This document shows positions 38,912 through 46,807 of a DNA stretch of 64,000 nt, one piece after another. The notes below the pieces were generated by a model. The model did no database searches and was not told the DNA's origin. It saw nothing but the letters and a program-made list of their open reading frames with translations. This DNA is from JAMXLO01 sp963794185 (GTDB lineage: Bacteria; Pseudomonadota; Alphaproteobacteria; Acetobacterales; Acetobacteraceae). The stretch spans positions 1-64,000 of the forward strand of contig CAWCDM010000087.1 in assembly GCA_963794185.1 (NCBI GenBank). The letters are read 5' to 3'. Numbering within the stretch: the stretch's first letter is position 1; each line of letters opens with the position of its first letter. The position numbers and the translations under genes were made by a program.

Positions 38912-39442
38912 TCAGACCGCCTCTTGCGCCGCCGTTGTCGAGCCGTATTTGCGTTGCTTGCGCGCGTTCCATGCCGCGAGCTGATCGTCCGCCGCGCGCT
39001 CCATCCGGATCAGTTCGCCCGGCGCCTCGGTGCGCACTGTCATCTCCAGCCGGATGCCATTTGGATCGAAGAAGTAGATCGACTGGCAGAACCGGTGATC
39101 CTTCGGGCCGAGCACATCGACGCCGGCGGCTTCCAGCCGGCGCTTGCCCTCGAGCAGGGCGTCCATGTCGGGCACTTCGAAAGCGATATGGTTGACCCAG
39201 TTCGGAGTGTTGCGATCGGCCTCTGCCGGCGCCGAGGAAGGCAGGTCGAAGAATGCGATGTAGCTGCCGTCGCCGCATTCAAAGAAGATGTGGATGAGAT
39301 CGACTTCCTCGCCGTATGGTTTGTGCCCTTCCGGCGAGGCCTCGCCCGCCGCATATTTCAGACCAAGCACTTTGGTGTAGAAATCAACCGTCTCCTGCGC
39401 GTCGCGGCAGCGATAGGCGACGTGGTGCAGATTTTGAAACAT
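38912..39442 (-). CDS. VOC-family protein (glyoxalase/extradiol dioxygenase fold)
   Basis: 176-residue vicinal-oxygen-chelate protein. Two beta-alpha-beta-beta-beta units: 'LHHVAYRCRDAQETVDFYTK' (His metal ligand about residue 6), 'IAFFDL', 'VNHIAFEVPDMDALLEG' (second His) and 'IYFFDPNGIRLEMTV' (Glu ligand). The start at 39442 is chosen because GGAGGAG lies 5 bases upstream; an ATG 18 bases earlier has none. Operon partner of the hydrolase. An extradiol-type ring opening followed by hydrolysis would be a logical pair; this is inference. Confidence 0.88.
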   Translation of the reverse strand: MFQNLHHVAYRCRDAQETVDFYTKVLGLKYAAGEASPEGHKPYGEEVDLIHIFFECGDGSYIAFFDLPSSAPAEADRNTPNWVNHIAFEVPDMDALLEGKRRLEAAGVDVLGPKDHRFCQSIYFFDPNGIRLEMTVRTEAPGELIRMERAADDQLAAWNARKQRKYGSTTAAQEAV

Positions 39443-39535
39443 CGTGCGCTCCTCCGACATGTCTATCCGCGTCTGTTTCTGGCGTATTGGGGTCCGACCG
39501 CTTCCATAACCATTCCGGCCGGTCCCGACCCGCTC

Positions 39536-40717
39536 TCAGTAGCCCAGTGGCTGGTCCACCACGGGCAACCAGCGTCCATCCTTCACCACGGCCAGAAAGG
39601 CTTTGGTCGAGCCGTGATGCTGGTTCGGGCCAAACGAGTAGGTGTTGCCGTAAATATCGGTGAATTCGTGCAGGCTTTCCATCGCAGCGACCAGACTGTC
39701 AACCGTCAGGTCTCGCCCCGCTCGCTTGAGCGCCTCCAGCGCGATCTGCGCCACCGACACGCCGGTCTGGCCGATGTAGTTCATGTCGATGCCATATTTG
39801 GCGCGATATCTTGCCATCAGATCGCGCACCTCCGGTCGCGGGTCGTCAGGATAAACGTAGAGCGTCGGGGTCATCGAATAGAAGCCCTCGCCTGTGCCGC
39901 CGGGCGCCGTGGCAACCGCAGTATCATACGAGGCCGCCTGTCCCAGCATATCGACATCCCATCCGGCTTTCTTCACCGTCGAGATGATGATCGTGGTATC
40001 GCGAACGATGGTGCCAAGCGCAAGAAGGTCGCACTTGGCTTCCCGCAACTTGGTCACCGCTGCGGTAAAGTCGGTATCCGTCGGCTTGTGGGCCGTCGTC
40101 GCCGCAATCTGCATCTTCTGCGCCTCGGCCTGCATGGTCACCCCGGCCAGAACGTCCTTGCCGAAGTCTGTGTCCTGGTACATGACGCAGATGGCCTTCT
40201 TTCCCCGCCGCTCGACAAAGTACTTTATCCCCGCCTGCATCTGGTCGACATACGATGAGGTCTGGCTGAATTTGAGTTTATGATAGGGTTCGTACATGGA
40301 GCGCGCCGCGGTCAATGGCAAAAGCTTCGGTGTGTTCTTCTCGATCGCCATTGGCCAGGTCGCGTTGTTCATCGGCGTGCCGCCGTCCTGCACGGTCATG
40401 AACACCTTGTCGCTGTTCAGCAGCTTGTTCATTGCCTGCACTGCACGTGGCACCTGGTACTGGCTGTCTTCGACGATGTAGCGGATCTTTCGACCGTTAA
40501 TTCCGCCCTTCGCATTTGCCTCATCGAACAGCAGGCGGATGGCGTTCGCATTATTCACCCCCTGGATCGCCGTCACACCCGACAGGTCGGTGACTGTGCC
40601 GATTACAATCTCCGAATCGGTGACGCCGTGAACTGATTCCTCGGCAATCGCGCTGACCGCCAAGATCCCAGCCGACGCAACAGCAAGTGCCTGCAACAGG
40701 ATGCGTATCGTGCTCAT
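39536..40717 (-). CDS. branched-chain amino acid-type ABC substrate-binding protein (no permease nearby)
   Basis: 393-residue periplasmic binding protein of the LivJ/LivK (Peripla_BP_6) class. Signal peptide 'MSTIRILLQALAVASAGILA', cleaved near residue 25. Mature: 'DSEIVIGTVTDLSGVTAIQG', 'GGINGRKIRYIVEDSQYQV', 'AICVMYQDTDFGKDVLAGV' and 'YGIDMNYIGQTGVSVAQIAL'. The ribosome site GAGGAAAAG precedes the ATG. No Liv permease or ATPase lies next to it; the window's Liv operon at 54-59 kb has its own binding protein. It is just upstream of the VOC-hydrolase pair on the same strand (93-base gap) and may serve the import of that pathway's substrate. Confidence 0.9.
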   Translation of the reverse strand: MSTIRILLQALAVASAGILAVSAIAEESVHGVTDSEIVIGTVTDLSGVTAIQGVNNANAIRLLFDEANAKGGINGRKIRYIVEDSQYQVPRAVQAMNKLLNSDKVFMTVQDGGTPMNNATWPMAIEKNTPKLLPLTAARSMYEPYHKLKFSQTSSYVDQMQAGIKYFVERRGKKAICVMYQDTDFGKDVLAGVTMQAEAQKMQIAATTAHKPTDTDFTAAVTKLREAKCDLLALGTIVRDTTIIISTVKKAGWDVDMLGQAASYDTAVATAPGGTGEGFYSMTPTLYVYPDDPRPEVRDLMARYRAKYGIDMNYIGQTGVSVAQIALEALKRAGRDLTVDSLVAAMESLHEFTDIYGNTYSFGPNQHHGSTKAFLAVVKDGRWLPVVDQPLGY

Positions 40718-40906
40718 TGGACTTTTCCTCACCTGACACTACGCGCGTACGGCACCTTCGATCGGGGGGAGCCGTTGATCAATCACAAGCGGATGGGGCG
40801 CGGTAGTCAACTGCCCGTTGGTTGCTGACGCCGGCTTCCTCACGCCAGAATGCCACTGGAACCCGCGTCGAAGTCGCAGGTCCGGATGCAATTGGGGAGG
40901 AGGCAG

Positions 40907-42498
40907 ATGAAACGACGCGAAGTGCTCGCCGGGCCGGCCGCCATATTGGCGCCAGCCAGCCTGTCACGCCCGGCCATTGCGCAGGCAACAGCAAAGACGC
41001 TGAAATTCATCCCCGAGGGCAATCTGCAGAATCCCGACCCGATCTGGTCCACCACAACGGTCGCCCGCAACTTCGGCTACATGATCTGGGACACGTTGTA
41101 TGGCTGGGACGGCAAGCTCGCACAGCAACCGCAGATGTGCGAAGGCCATGAGGTCGCTGAAGGCGGCCTGACCTGGCGCTTTCGCCTGCGCGAGGGGCTC
41201 CGGTTCCACGACGGGACGCCTGTCCGCGCCGCCGACTGTGTCGCGTCGGTCCGGCGCTGGATGAAACGGGACGGCTTCGGGCAGCGTGTCGAGGATCGCT
41301 CAACGATCTCGGCGCGGTCGATGATCGCACGTTCGTCTTCCACCTGAAGAAGCCGTTTCCGCTCCTCGCCCACGGCCTGGGCAAGCCCACTGCCAATGTC
41401 TGCTTCATCATGCCGGAGCGCGTCGCGAAAACCGATCCGTACAAGCAGATCGACGAATACATCGGCTCCGGCCCTTACATGTTCAACCGCGACGAGTGGT
41501 CGCCCGGCGCACTTGCCACATTCAAGCGGTTCGACGGCTACGTGTCACGCCAGGAGCCCGCGAGCTTCGTGGCCGGCGGCAAGCAGGCGAATTTCGAACG
41601 CATCGAATGGAACATCATCACCGATCCAGCCACCGCCTCGGCTGCCATCCAGTCCGGTGAAGAGGAATGGTGGCAGACGCCGACGATCGATCTGCTGCCG
41701 CTGCTGCGCAAGGCGCGCGGCGTGGCAGTAGAACGGCTCGATGAGTTCGGCATCGTCGGCGTGATGCGCTTCAACATGCTGCATCCGCCATTCGACAATG
41801 TGAAGCTGCGCCGCGCTCTTCTGCCGGCGATCAACCAGGCAGACTTCATGAACGCCGCGATGGGTGGCGATCCGGAGCTCACACGTATCGGCGTTGGAGT
41901 CTTCACGCCAGGCTCGCCGCTCGCCAACACCGCCGGGCTCGAAGCGCTGACGGACCCTCGCGACATCACGCTTGCGAGGAAGCTGGTTGCAGAGAGCGGC
42001 TACCAGGGCGAGAAGATCGTCTTCATCACGCCGACCGACTATCCGGTGCTGAATGCGGAATGTCTGGTTGGCGCCGACCTGCTCGGCAAGCTCGGCATCA
42101 ATGTCGATCTGCAGGGCATGGATTGGGGCACGATGATTCAGCGCCGCAACAACAAGGACGCGATCGACAAGGGCGGCTGGAGCGCGTTCTGCACCGGTTG
42201 GGAAGGGCTGAACCTGGTCGACCCCGGCGCGCACTACCCGATCGCCGGCACCGGCGAGAAGGGCTGGTTCGGCTGGTTCACCAGCCCGAAGATGGAGGAG
42301 CTGCGCACCGCGTGGTTTGATGCACCCGATTTTGCAACGCAGAAGATGGTGGCCGAGCAAATTCAGCTCGATGTGTGGGAGGAGGCGCCATACTATCCGC
42401 TCGGCCAATGGCTGCAGCCGATCGCACACCGCACCACGATCGAGGGCATCGTCAAATCGCCGTTCCCGCTGTTCTGGAACGTCAGGAAGTCGTCTTAG
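40907..42498 (+). CDS. peptide-type ABC substrate-binding protein (frame break; no permease nearby)
   Basis: About 530-residue SBP_bac_5 protein. N-terminus 'MKRREVLAGPAAILAPASLS' is a Tat-like signal. Blocks: 'EVAEGGLTWRFRLREGLRFH', 'DGTPVRAADCVASVRRWM', then after a one-base loss near 41290 'DRTFVFHLKKPFPLLAHGLG', 'GSGPYMFNRDEW', 'NVKLRRALLPAINQADFM' and the C-terminal 'APYYPLGQWLQP'. A very strong GGGGAGGAGG ribosome site sets the start. Divergent from the Liv-type binding protein across 189 bases, with no transport partners nearby. The closest family group often works with dipeptide-type permeases encoded elsewhere. Confidence 0.88.
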
Positions 42499-42547
42499 GG
42501 CTCGCCACGAAGTTGACTGCGTCGTTTGCCAACCGCCTTCCGTTCAT

Positions 42548-42636
42548 GTCGTCATCCCCGCGTCGTTTTTGTCGCTATCCCCGCGAAAGCGGCGACCCAG
42601 TTGCCGGCTGGGTAACCGCTTTCGCGTGGACGACGA
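42548..42636. repeat. inverted intergenic repeat (type C-like)
   Basis: GTCGTCATCCCCGCG...ATCCCCGCGAAAGCGG and CCGCTTTCGCGTGGACGACGAC form an inverted pair, the 'CCCGCGAAAGCGG' variety of alphaproteobacterial intergenic repeat. Lies between the convergent binding-protein and LysR genes. Confidence 0.6.
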
Positions 42637-42744
42637 CAAGAGGCGGCGTGCCACGACATTTGATTCGATCAATCCGGAGTGGGCCCTTGATCTGCTCAAA
42701 CTGTCCGCGGCAGCTCTCGGTTCGCTGCCGTATGAAACGCGGCA

Positions 42745-43635
42745 CTACAAATGCCCCTCCTCCAGCAGCCAGTCGCGGAACGCCACGATCTTCGGCTCGT
42801 CGCCAGTGGCACGCGGACAGACCAGCCAGTAGGCAAACTCCTGCGGCCAGGCGACATCCAGCACGCGCATCAACGTGCCGCGGTCGAGTTCCGGGCGCGC
42901 CAGTGTCTCGGTGACCAGCGCAACGCCCTGGTCCGACGCCGCGGCACGGATCAACAGCGTCTGATCGTCGAAGCTGATGCCGCCGAGCGCCGCATGGGTG
43001 ACGTCCTCGACGCCCTGCGCCTGGAACCACAGCGCCCAGTCCTGCCGCTCGGCGTCCTGCAGCAGCTTAAGGGCAAGCAGGTCGGCGGACCGCTTCGCCG
43101 TGCGCCCCATCGCGGCGAGGAAACCGGGACCGCACACCGGGATCATGGCGATCGTGGCGATACGGTCGCAGCGCAGTCCCGGATAGCGGCCAAGTCCATG
43201 GCGGATGGCCAGGTCGATGCCGTCCGCGGAAAAGTTCGCTAGCCTGCGGGTCGTTGTGATGCTGAGTTCGATGTCCGGGTGACGTGCGGAGAACCGGCCG
43301 AGCCGCGGCACCAGCCAGGATGCGGCAAAGGCCGGCGGCGAGCTCACGGTGAGCATGCCGGCCCGTGGCATCGCCTGCACGCGACGCGTCGCTTCGCCGA
43401 TCTGGCGGAAGGCGTGGCGGATCGGCACGAAATAGGCCTGCCCGGCCTCGGTCAAAGTGAGTGAACGGTTGGCGCGGCGGAACAGCGCCGCACCAAGACG
43501 CGCCTCCAGGCCGCGCACGAGCTGGCTGACCGCCCCAGGCGTGACGGCCAGTTCGGCGGCGGCTTCCTTCATGCTGAGGTGGCGTGCGGCGGCCTCGAAG
43601 GCGCGCAAGGCGTTCAAGGGCGGCAGACGAGCCAT
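42745..43635 (-). CDS. LysR-family regulator, GcvA-like
   Basis: 296-residue LysR-type regulator. The N-terminal helix-turn-helix 'PPLNALRAFEAAARHLSMKE' and 'AAAELAVTPGAVSQLVRGLE' (about 5-45) is of the GcvA/AmpR subgroup; the effector domain spans about 90-290 ('PRAGMLTVSSPPAFAASWLV', 'DIELSITTT', 'GIDLAIRHGLG'). Divergent from the RidA-MFS operon across 114 bases, so it probably controls that operon and itself. No clear T-N11-A operator could be singled out. Confidence 0.92.
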   Translation of the reverse strand: MARLPPLNALRAFEAAARHLSMKEAAAELAVTPGAVSQLVRGLEARLGAALFRRANRSLTLTEAGQAYFVPIRHAFRQIGEATRRVQAMPRAGMLTVSSPPAFAASWLVPRLGRFSARHPDIELSITTTRRLANFSADGIDLAIRHGLGRYPGLRCDRIATIAMIPVCGPGFLAAMGRTAKRSADLLALKLLQDAERQDWALWFQAQGVEDVTHAALGGISFDDQTLLIRAAASDQGVALVTETLARPELDRGTLMRVLDVAWPQEFAYWLVCPRATGDEPKIVAFRDWLLEEGHL

Positions 43636-43749
43636 GGTTCAGAGTAGAATTTCTCAACCGAATGCGCCACGAAGAATCGTTTGTGCCGATGCCGGCCGCA
43701 ACGCACGTTATGGGCCACGCGCAGATTTCCTGCACCGGATGCGGATACG

Positions 43750-44140
43750 ATGATGGTCACACTGCACGACATCGGTGTCGCACGGCAGATCGGCTCCTAC
43801 AGCGACGGTATCGAGGTGCCGCAAGGCGCGCGCCGGCTGTACACCGCCGGCACGCCCGGGATTGCCGCGGACGGGACGCTGCTCCGATATCACCGGTCAG
43901 GCGGAGATCGCGTGGACCCACATCGTCACACTGCTGGAGCGGGCCGCCATGACGGTGCGTGACCTCGTGAAGGTCACGCAGTATCTGTTGCGCGCCGAGG
44001 ACATCGCGGCATACGCGGCAGTGCGTACGCGGTTCCTGGCGGACGCGCGGCCGGCCTCGATGCTGGTCGTCGTGCCGGCGTTGGTGCGCCCCGAGTTCCT
44101 GCTCGAGGTGGAAATCGTTGCTGCCAAGGCGCCGGCATGA
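43750..44140 (+). CDS. ridA: RidA-family (YjgF/YER057c/UK114) protein (frame break)
   Basis: About 130-residue RidA-like protein; family members hydrolyse reactive enamine/imine intermediates. Seen: 'GARRLYTAGTPGIAADGT' in the first frame and, after a one-base break near 43885, 'ITGQAEIAWTHIVTLLERA', 'RDLVKVTQYLLRAEDIAAYA', 'RPASMLVVVPALVRPEFLLE' and 'VEIVAAKAP'. The binding-site Arg in the 'T-x-V-x2-L-x2-P-x2-L-(V/I)E' tail region is replaced by the 'ALVRPEFLLEVE' version. No strong ribosome site; start 43750 or 43753. The stop overlaps the MFS start (ATGA). Confidence 0.85.
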
Positions 44141-45387
44141 GCAACGTTGCGGCGCTGCCCCATGCGGCTGCGCGGACCAGCGAGTTTCGCCTGGGCTGGC
44201 CGGTCGTTCTGGCGTGTTTCTGCACGGCAACCTTCGCCTGGGGCTTCGGGTTCTACGGCCAGTCGGTCTATCTGGCGGAACTGCAGCACGCCCACGGCTG
44301 GCCTGCCTCCCTGATCGCCTCTGCTACCACCGTCTACTATCTGGCCGGCGCCCTTCTTCTGGCACAGGTTCATCGCGCGCTCGCATGGGTCGGCCCGCGC
44401 ATGCTGCTCGCCGGCGGCGCGGTGATCCTCGGTCTCGGCGCCATCGGATTGAGCCAGGCGCAGGTCCCCTGGCAGCTCTTCGCCTGCAGCCTTGTGATGG
44501 CGGCTGGCTGGGCCTGCACGACAACCACGGCGATCGCGACGACGCTGGCCCATTGGTTCGACCGGAGGCGTGGTTTGGCCATCAGTCTGGCACTGAACGG
44601 CGCGAGTGCAGGGGGCTTCACCATTGCGCCGCTGCTGGTGCGGTTCGCCCATGGCATGGGTCTCGCGCAGGCCGTGCCACCGCTCGTGCTGGCCGCCTTG
44701 GCGGTGTTGCTGCCGATCAGTCTGGCCGGCGTCGGGCGTCCGCCGGCCGAGTCGTCCTCTGCGGGTTCGCCTTTCCGAACTGGCGATTTTCTCCCCAGCG
44801 GCGACGCGCGGCCGCTGCTGAGCAGCCCGTCTCAAGTGCTGCGCAGCCTGCACTTCTGGGCGGTGTCATTGCCCTTCGCGCTGGCACTGGCGGCGCAGGT
44901 CGGCTTCATCGTGCACCAGGTGGCGTTCCTGCTGCCGCGCCTGGGAAACCAGGGTGCCGGAATTGCGATCGCGGCCACCGCGATGGCGGCCATGGCCGGG
45001 CGGCTGATCCTGGGCGCCGTGATCGACCGGCTGGACCAGCGCCTCGTCTCGGCGGCGAGCTTCGCCAGTCAGGCTGCCGGCTTGGCGCTGATGCTGGCGC
45101 TGCCGGATGCGTCGGCGGCGCTCTATGCCGGCTGCGTGGTATTCGGCCTCTCGGTCGGCAATGTGATCACGCTGCCCACGCTGATCGTCCAGCAGGAGTT
45201 TGCCGCCCGTTCGTTCGGCCTGGTGATTGGGCTCAGCTCCATGGTCGGGCAGGCGACGCTGGCGTTCGGGCCGACCTTGCTCGGGCTCGCACATGACCTC
45301 ACCGGCGGTTACGGCGCCGCGCTGAGCCTGTGCATTGCGCTGCAACTGAGCGGCGCGATCGTCCTGCTCGCCGCCGGACGTCGCTAG
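44137..45387 (+). CDS. MFS transporter
   Basis: 416-residue major facilitator with 12 predicted helices. The cytoplasmic loop after helix 2 and the mid-protein loop ('WFDRRRGLAISLALNGASAG' near 145-165) fit the monocarboxylate/oxalate-formate transporter-like group (MFS_1). Starts inside the RidA stop codon region (ATGA), so import or export is coupled with RidA expression, under the divergent LysR gene. Substrate unknown; a small organic acid or amino compound is plausible from the RidA link. Confidence 0.9.
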   Translation: MSNVAALPHAAARTSEFRLGWPVVLACFCTATFAWGFGFYGQSVYLAELQHAHGWPASLIASATTVYYLAGALLLAQVHRALAWVGPRMLLAGGAVILGLGAIGLSQAQVPWQLFACSLVMAAGWACTTTTAIATTLAHWFDRRRGLAISLALNGASAGGFTIAPLLVRFAHGMGLAQAVPPLVLAALAVLLPISLAGVGRPPAESSSAGSPFRTGDFLPSGDARPLLSSPSQVLRSLHFWAVSLPFALALAAQVGFIVHQVAFLLPRLGNQGAGIAIAATAMAAMAGRLILGAVIDRLDQRLVSAASFASQAAGLALMLALPDASAALYAGCVVFGLSVGNVITLPTLIVQQEFAARSFGLVIGLSSMVGQATLAFGPTLLGLAHDLTGGYGAALSLCIALQLSGAIVLLAAGRR

Positions 45388-45402
45388 TCCGGTTCAGGCG
45401 CG

Positions 45403-46320
45403 CTACTGCCGTATCCCCAGCGTCACCTCGCGGCGCCAGATGTACAGGCCGGAGGCGATCAGCACGGCAATCCCGGCCAGGCTCCAGACATCCGGCCATT
45501 CGCCCCAGATCGCGATGCCGAGCACGGTCGCATAGATGACCGCGCCATATTCGAACGGCGCCACCAGGGTTGTCTCCGCGGCACGGTAGCCCTCGGTCAT
45601 CAGCAACTGCGCCAGACCGGAGAACAGTCCGGCAATCACCAGCGTCGCGAACTGCCAGGGGCTCGGGGTCACCCAGTCCGCGATGCAGCCGAACCCCGCC
45701 AGCAACGCGGTTCCGAGGCTGTACCAGGCGACGATCGTCACGTTCTTCTCACCCGCGTCGCCCATCTGGCGGATGTTGATCATCGACAGCGACCAGGTGA
45801 CGACGCCGCTCAGCACGATGGCCACCGCGCCAAGCGGCATCGAGTCCGCATCGACATGCCATGGCCGCAGCATCACCAGCACACCGCCCAGGCCCACCAG
45901 CACGGCGGTCGCCCGGCGCGGACCCACGCGTTGGCCCAGCAGCGGCACGGACAGGATCGTGAGGAATAGCGGCATGGCAAAGCCGAGCGCGGTGACGGTG
46001 ACCAGCGGCAGCACGCCGAAGCCGTAGACCGACGTCACGGTCCCGATGAAGCCATAGACGGTCCGCATCGCGTGGCCGAGCGGCCGCCGCGTCGCCAGCG
46101 CGGACAGCCCGCCATGACGGACGATCATCGGCAGCATCGCCAAAAACCCGACACTGCTGCGGAACATCACGATTTCAAGCACGGGGAAATCCGCAGTCAA
46201 CGCCTTCACCAGCGCGGAACCCACGGTGAAGGTCGCCGAGGCGGCAAGCACGTAGACGATCGCATGCTGACGCGCCGCGCGCAGGGAAGCACTGGCGAGG
46301 CTCACGGCGGGCGTTTCCAT
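45403..46320 (-). CDS. EamA/DMT-family transporter
   Basis: 305-residue drug/metabolite transporter with ten helices in two EamA repeats (about 20-150 and 165-295). Typical stretches: 'VLEIVMFRSSVGFLAML', 'LPLVTVTALGFAMPLFLTIL', 'PRRATAVLVGLGGVLVMLRP' and 'TTLVAPFEYGAVIYATVLG'. The start METPAVS at 46320 is chosen because the longer open frame upstream shows no family sequence; its ribosome site is weak. Convergent with the MFS gene, 15 bases apart. Substrate unknown. Confidence 0.88.
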   Translation of the reverse strand: METPAVSLASASLRAARQHAIVYVLAASATFTVGSALVKALTADFPVLEIVMFRSSVGFLAMLPMIVRHGGLSALATRRPLGHAMRTVYGFIGTVTSVYGFGVLPLVTVTALGFAMPLFLTILSVPLLGQRVGPRRATAVLVGLGGVLVMLRPWHVDADSMPLGAVAIVLSGVVTWSLSMINIRQMGDAGEKNVTIVAWYSLGTALLAGFGCIADWVTPSPWQFATLVIAGLFSGLAQLLMTEGYRAAETTLVAPFEYGAVIYATVLGIAIWGEWPDVWSLAGIAVLIASGLYIWRREVTLGIRQ

Positions 46321-46572
46321 TGCTGCCAGCCTATACCCCCCACCCAGCCCGACCTGCCAGAAGTCCAATCGCGGGCCGTGCAGGGTTGCATCGCCGCTCA
46401 ACCGCCGGCTGACCAGCATGGGGTGGGATATTGGAACGATATCGAAAATATTCCCAGTCAGACCATGGCATCCGGGTATGCCAGCTGCGGCGCCGATCGC
46501 AGTGTGCTTTTGATCCAGGTCAAAGCGCGGGCTGATGTGATGGCGCATCTCCCGTCAGAGGAGAAGGCCATC

Positions 46573-46773
46573 ATGTTTGCCACACCGGCCGAGCTTCGTG
46601 AGAGGGCGTCACGCGCCCGGACCTATGCTCGCTATTTGCCGCCTGACGACGAAGCGGTGGGACGATTGCTTGACTACGCTGCCGAGTTAGAGGCAAGGGC
46701 CGAAGTCTTGGAGCGGCAGGCAGGTTGCTCCACCGCTCAACCGGGACAGGACGCAAGGTTCCAAATCATGTGA
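46573..46773 (+). CDS. small conserved-looking helical protein
   Basis: 66-residue protein: 'FATPAELRERASRARTYARY' and 'GRLLDYAAELEARAEVLERQ' form two amphipathic helices of the kind found in short alphaproteobacterial proteins that begin with an ER/AR-rich helical hairpin. Good ribosome site GGAGAAGG five bases before the ATG. Function unknown. It lies alone between the EamA gene (divergent, 252-base gap with nothing else seen) and the acyl-CoA synthetase gene (convergent). Confidence 0.6.
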   Translation: MFATPAELRERASRARTYARYLPPDDEAVGRLLDYAAELEARAEVLERQAGCSTAQPGQDARFQIM

Positions 46774-46807
46774 TGTCACGGGAAGAATTCGCACAGTCGC
46801 GCACAGG

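Noticed and set aside
43636..43749. A specific LysR operator (T-N11-A) between LysR and RidA
   Set aside because: Several loose matches, none with convincing dyad symmetry, so no site is called.
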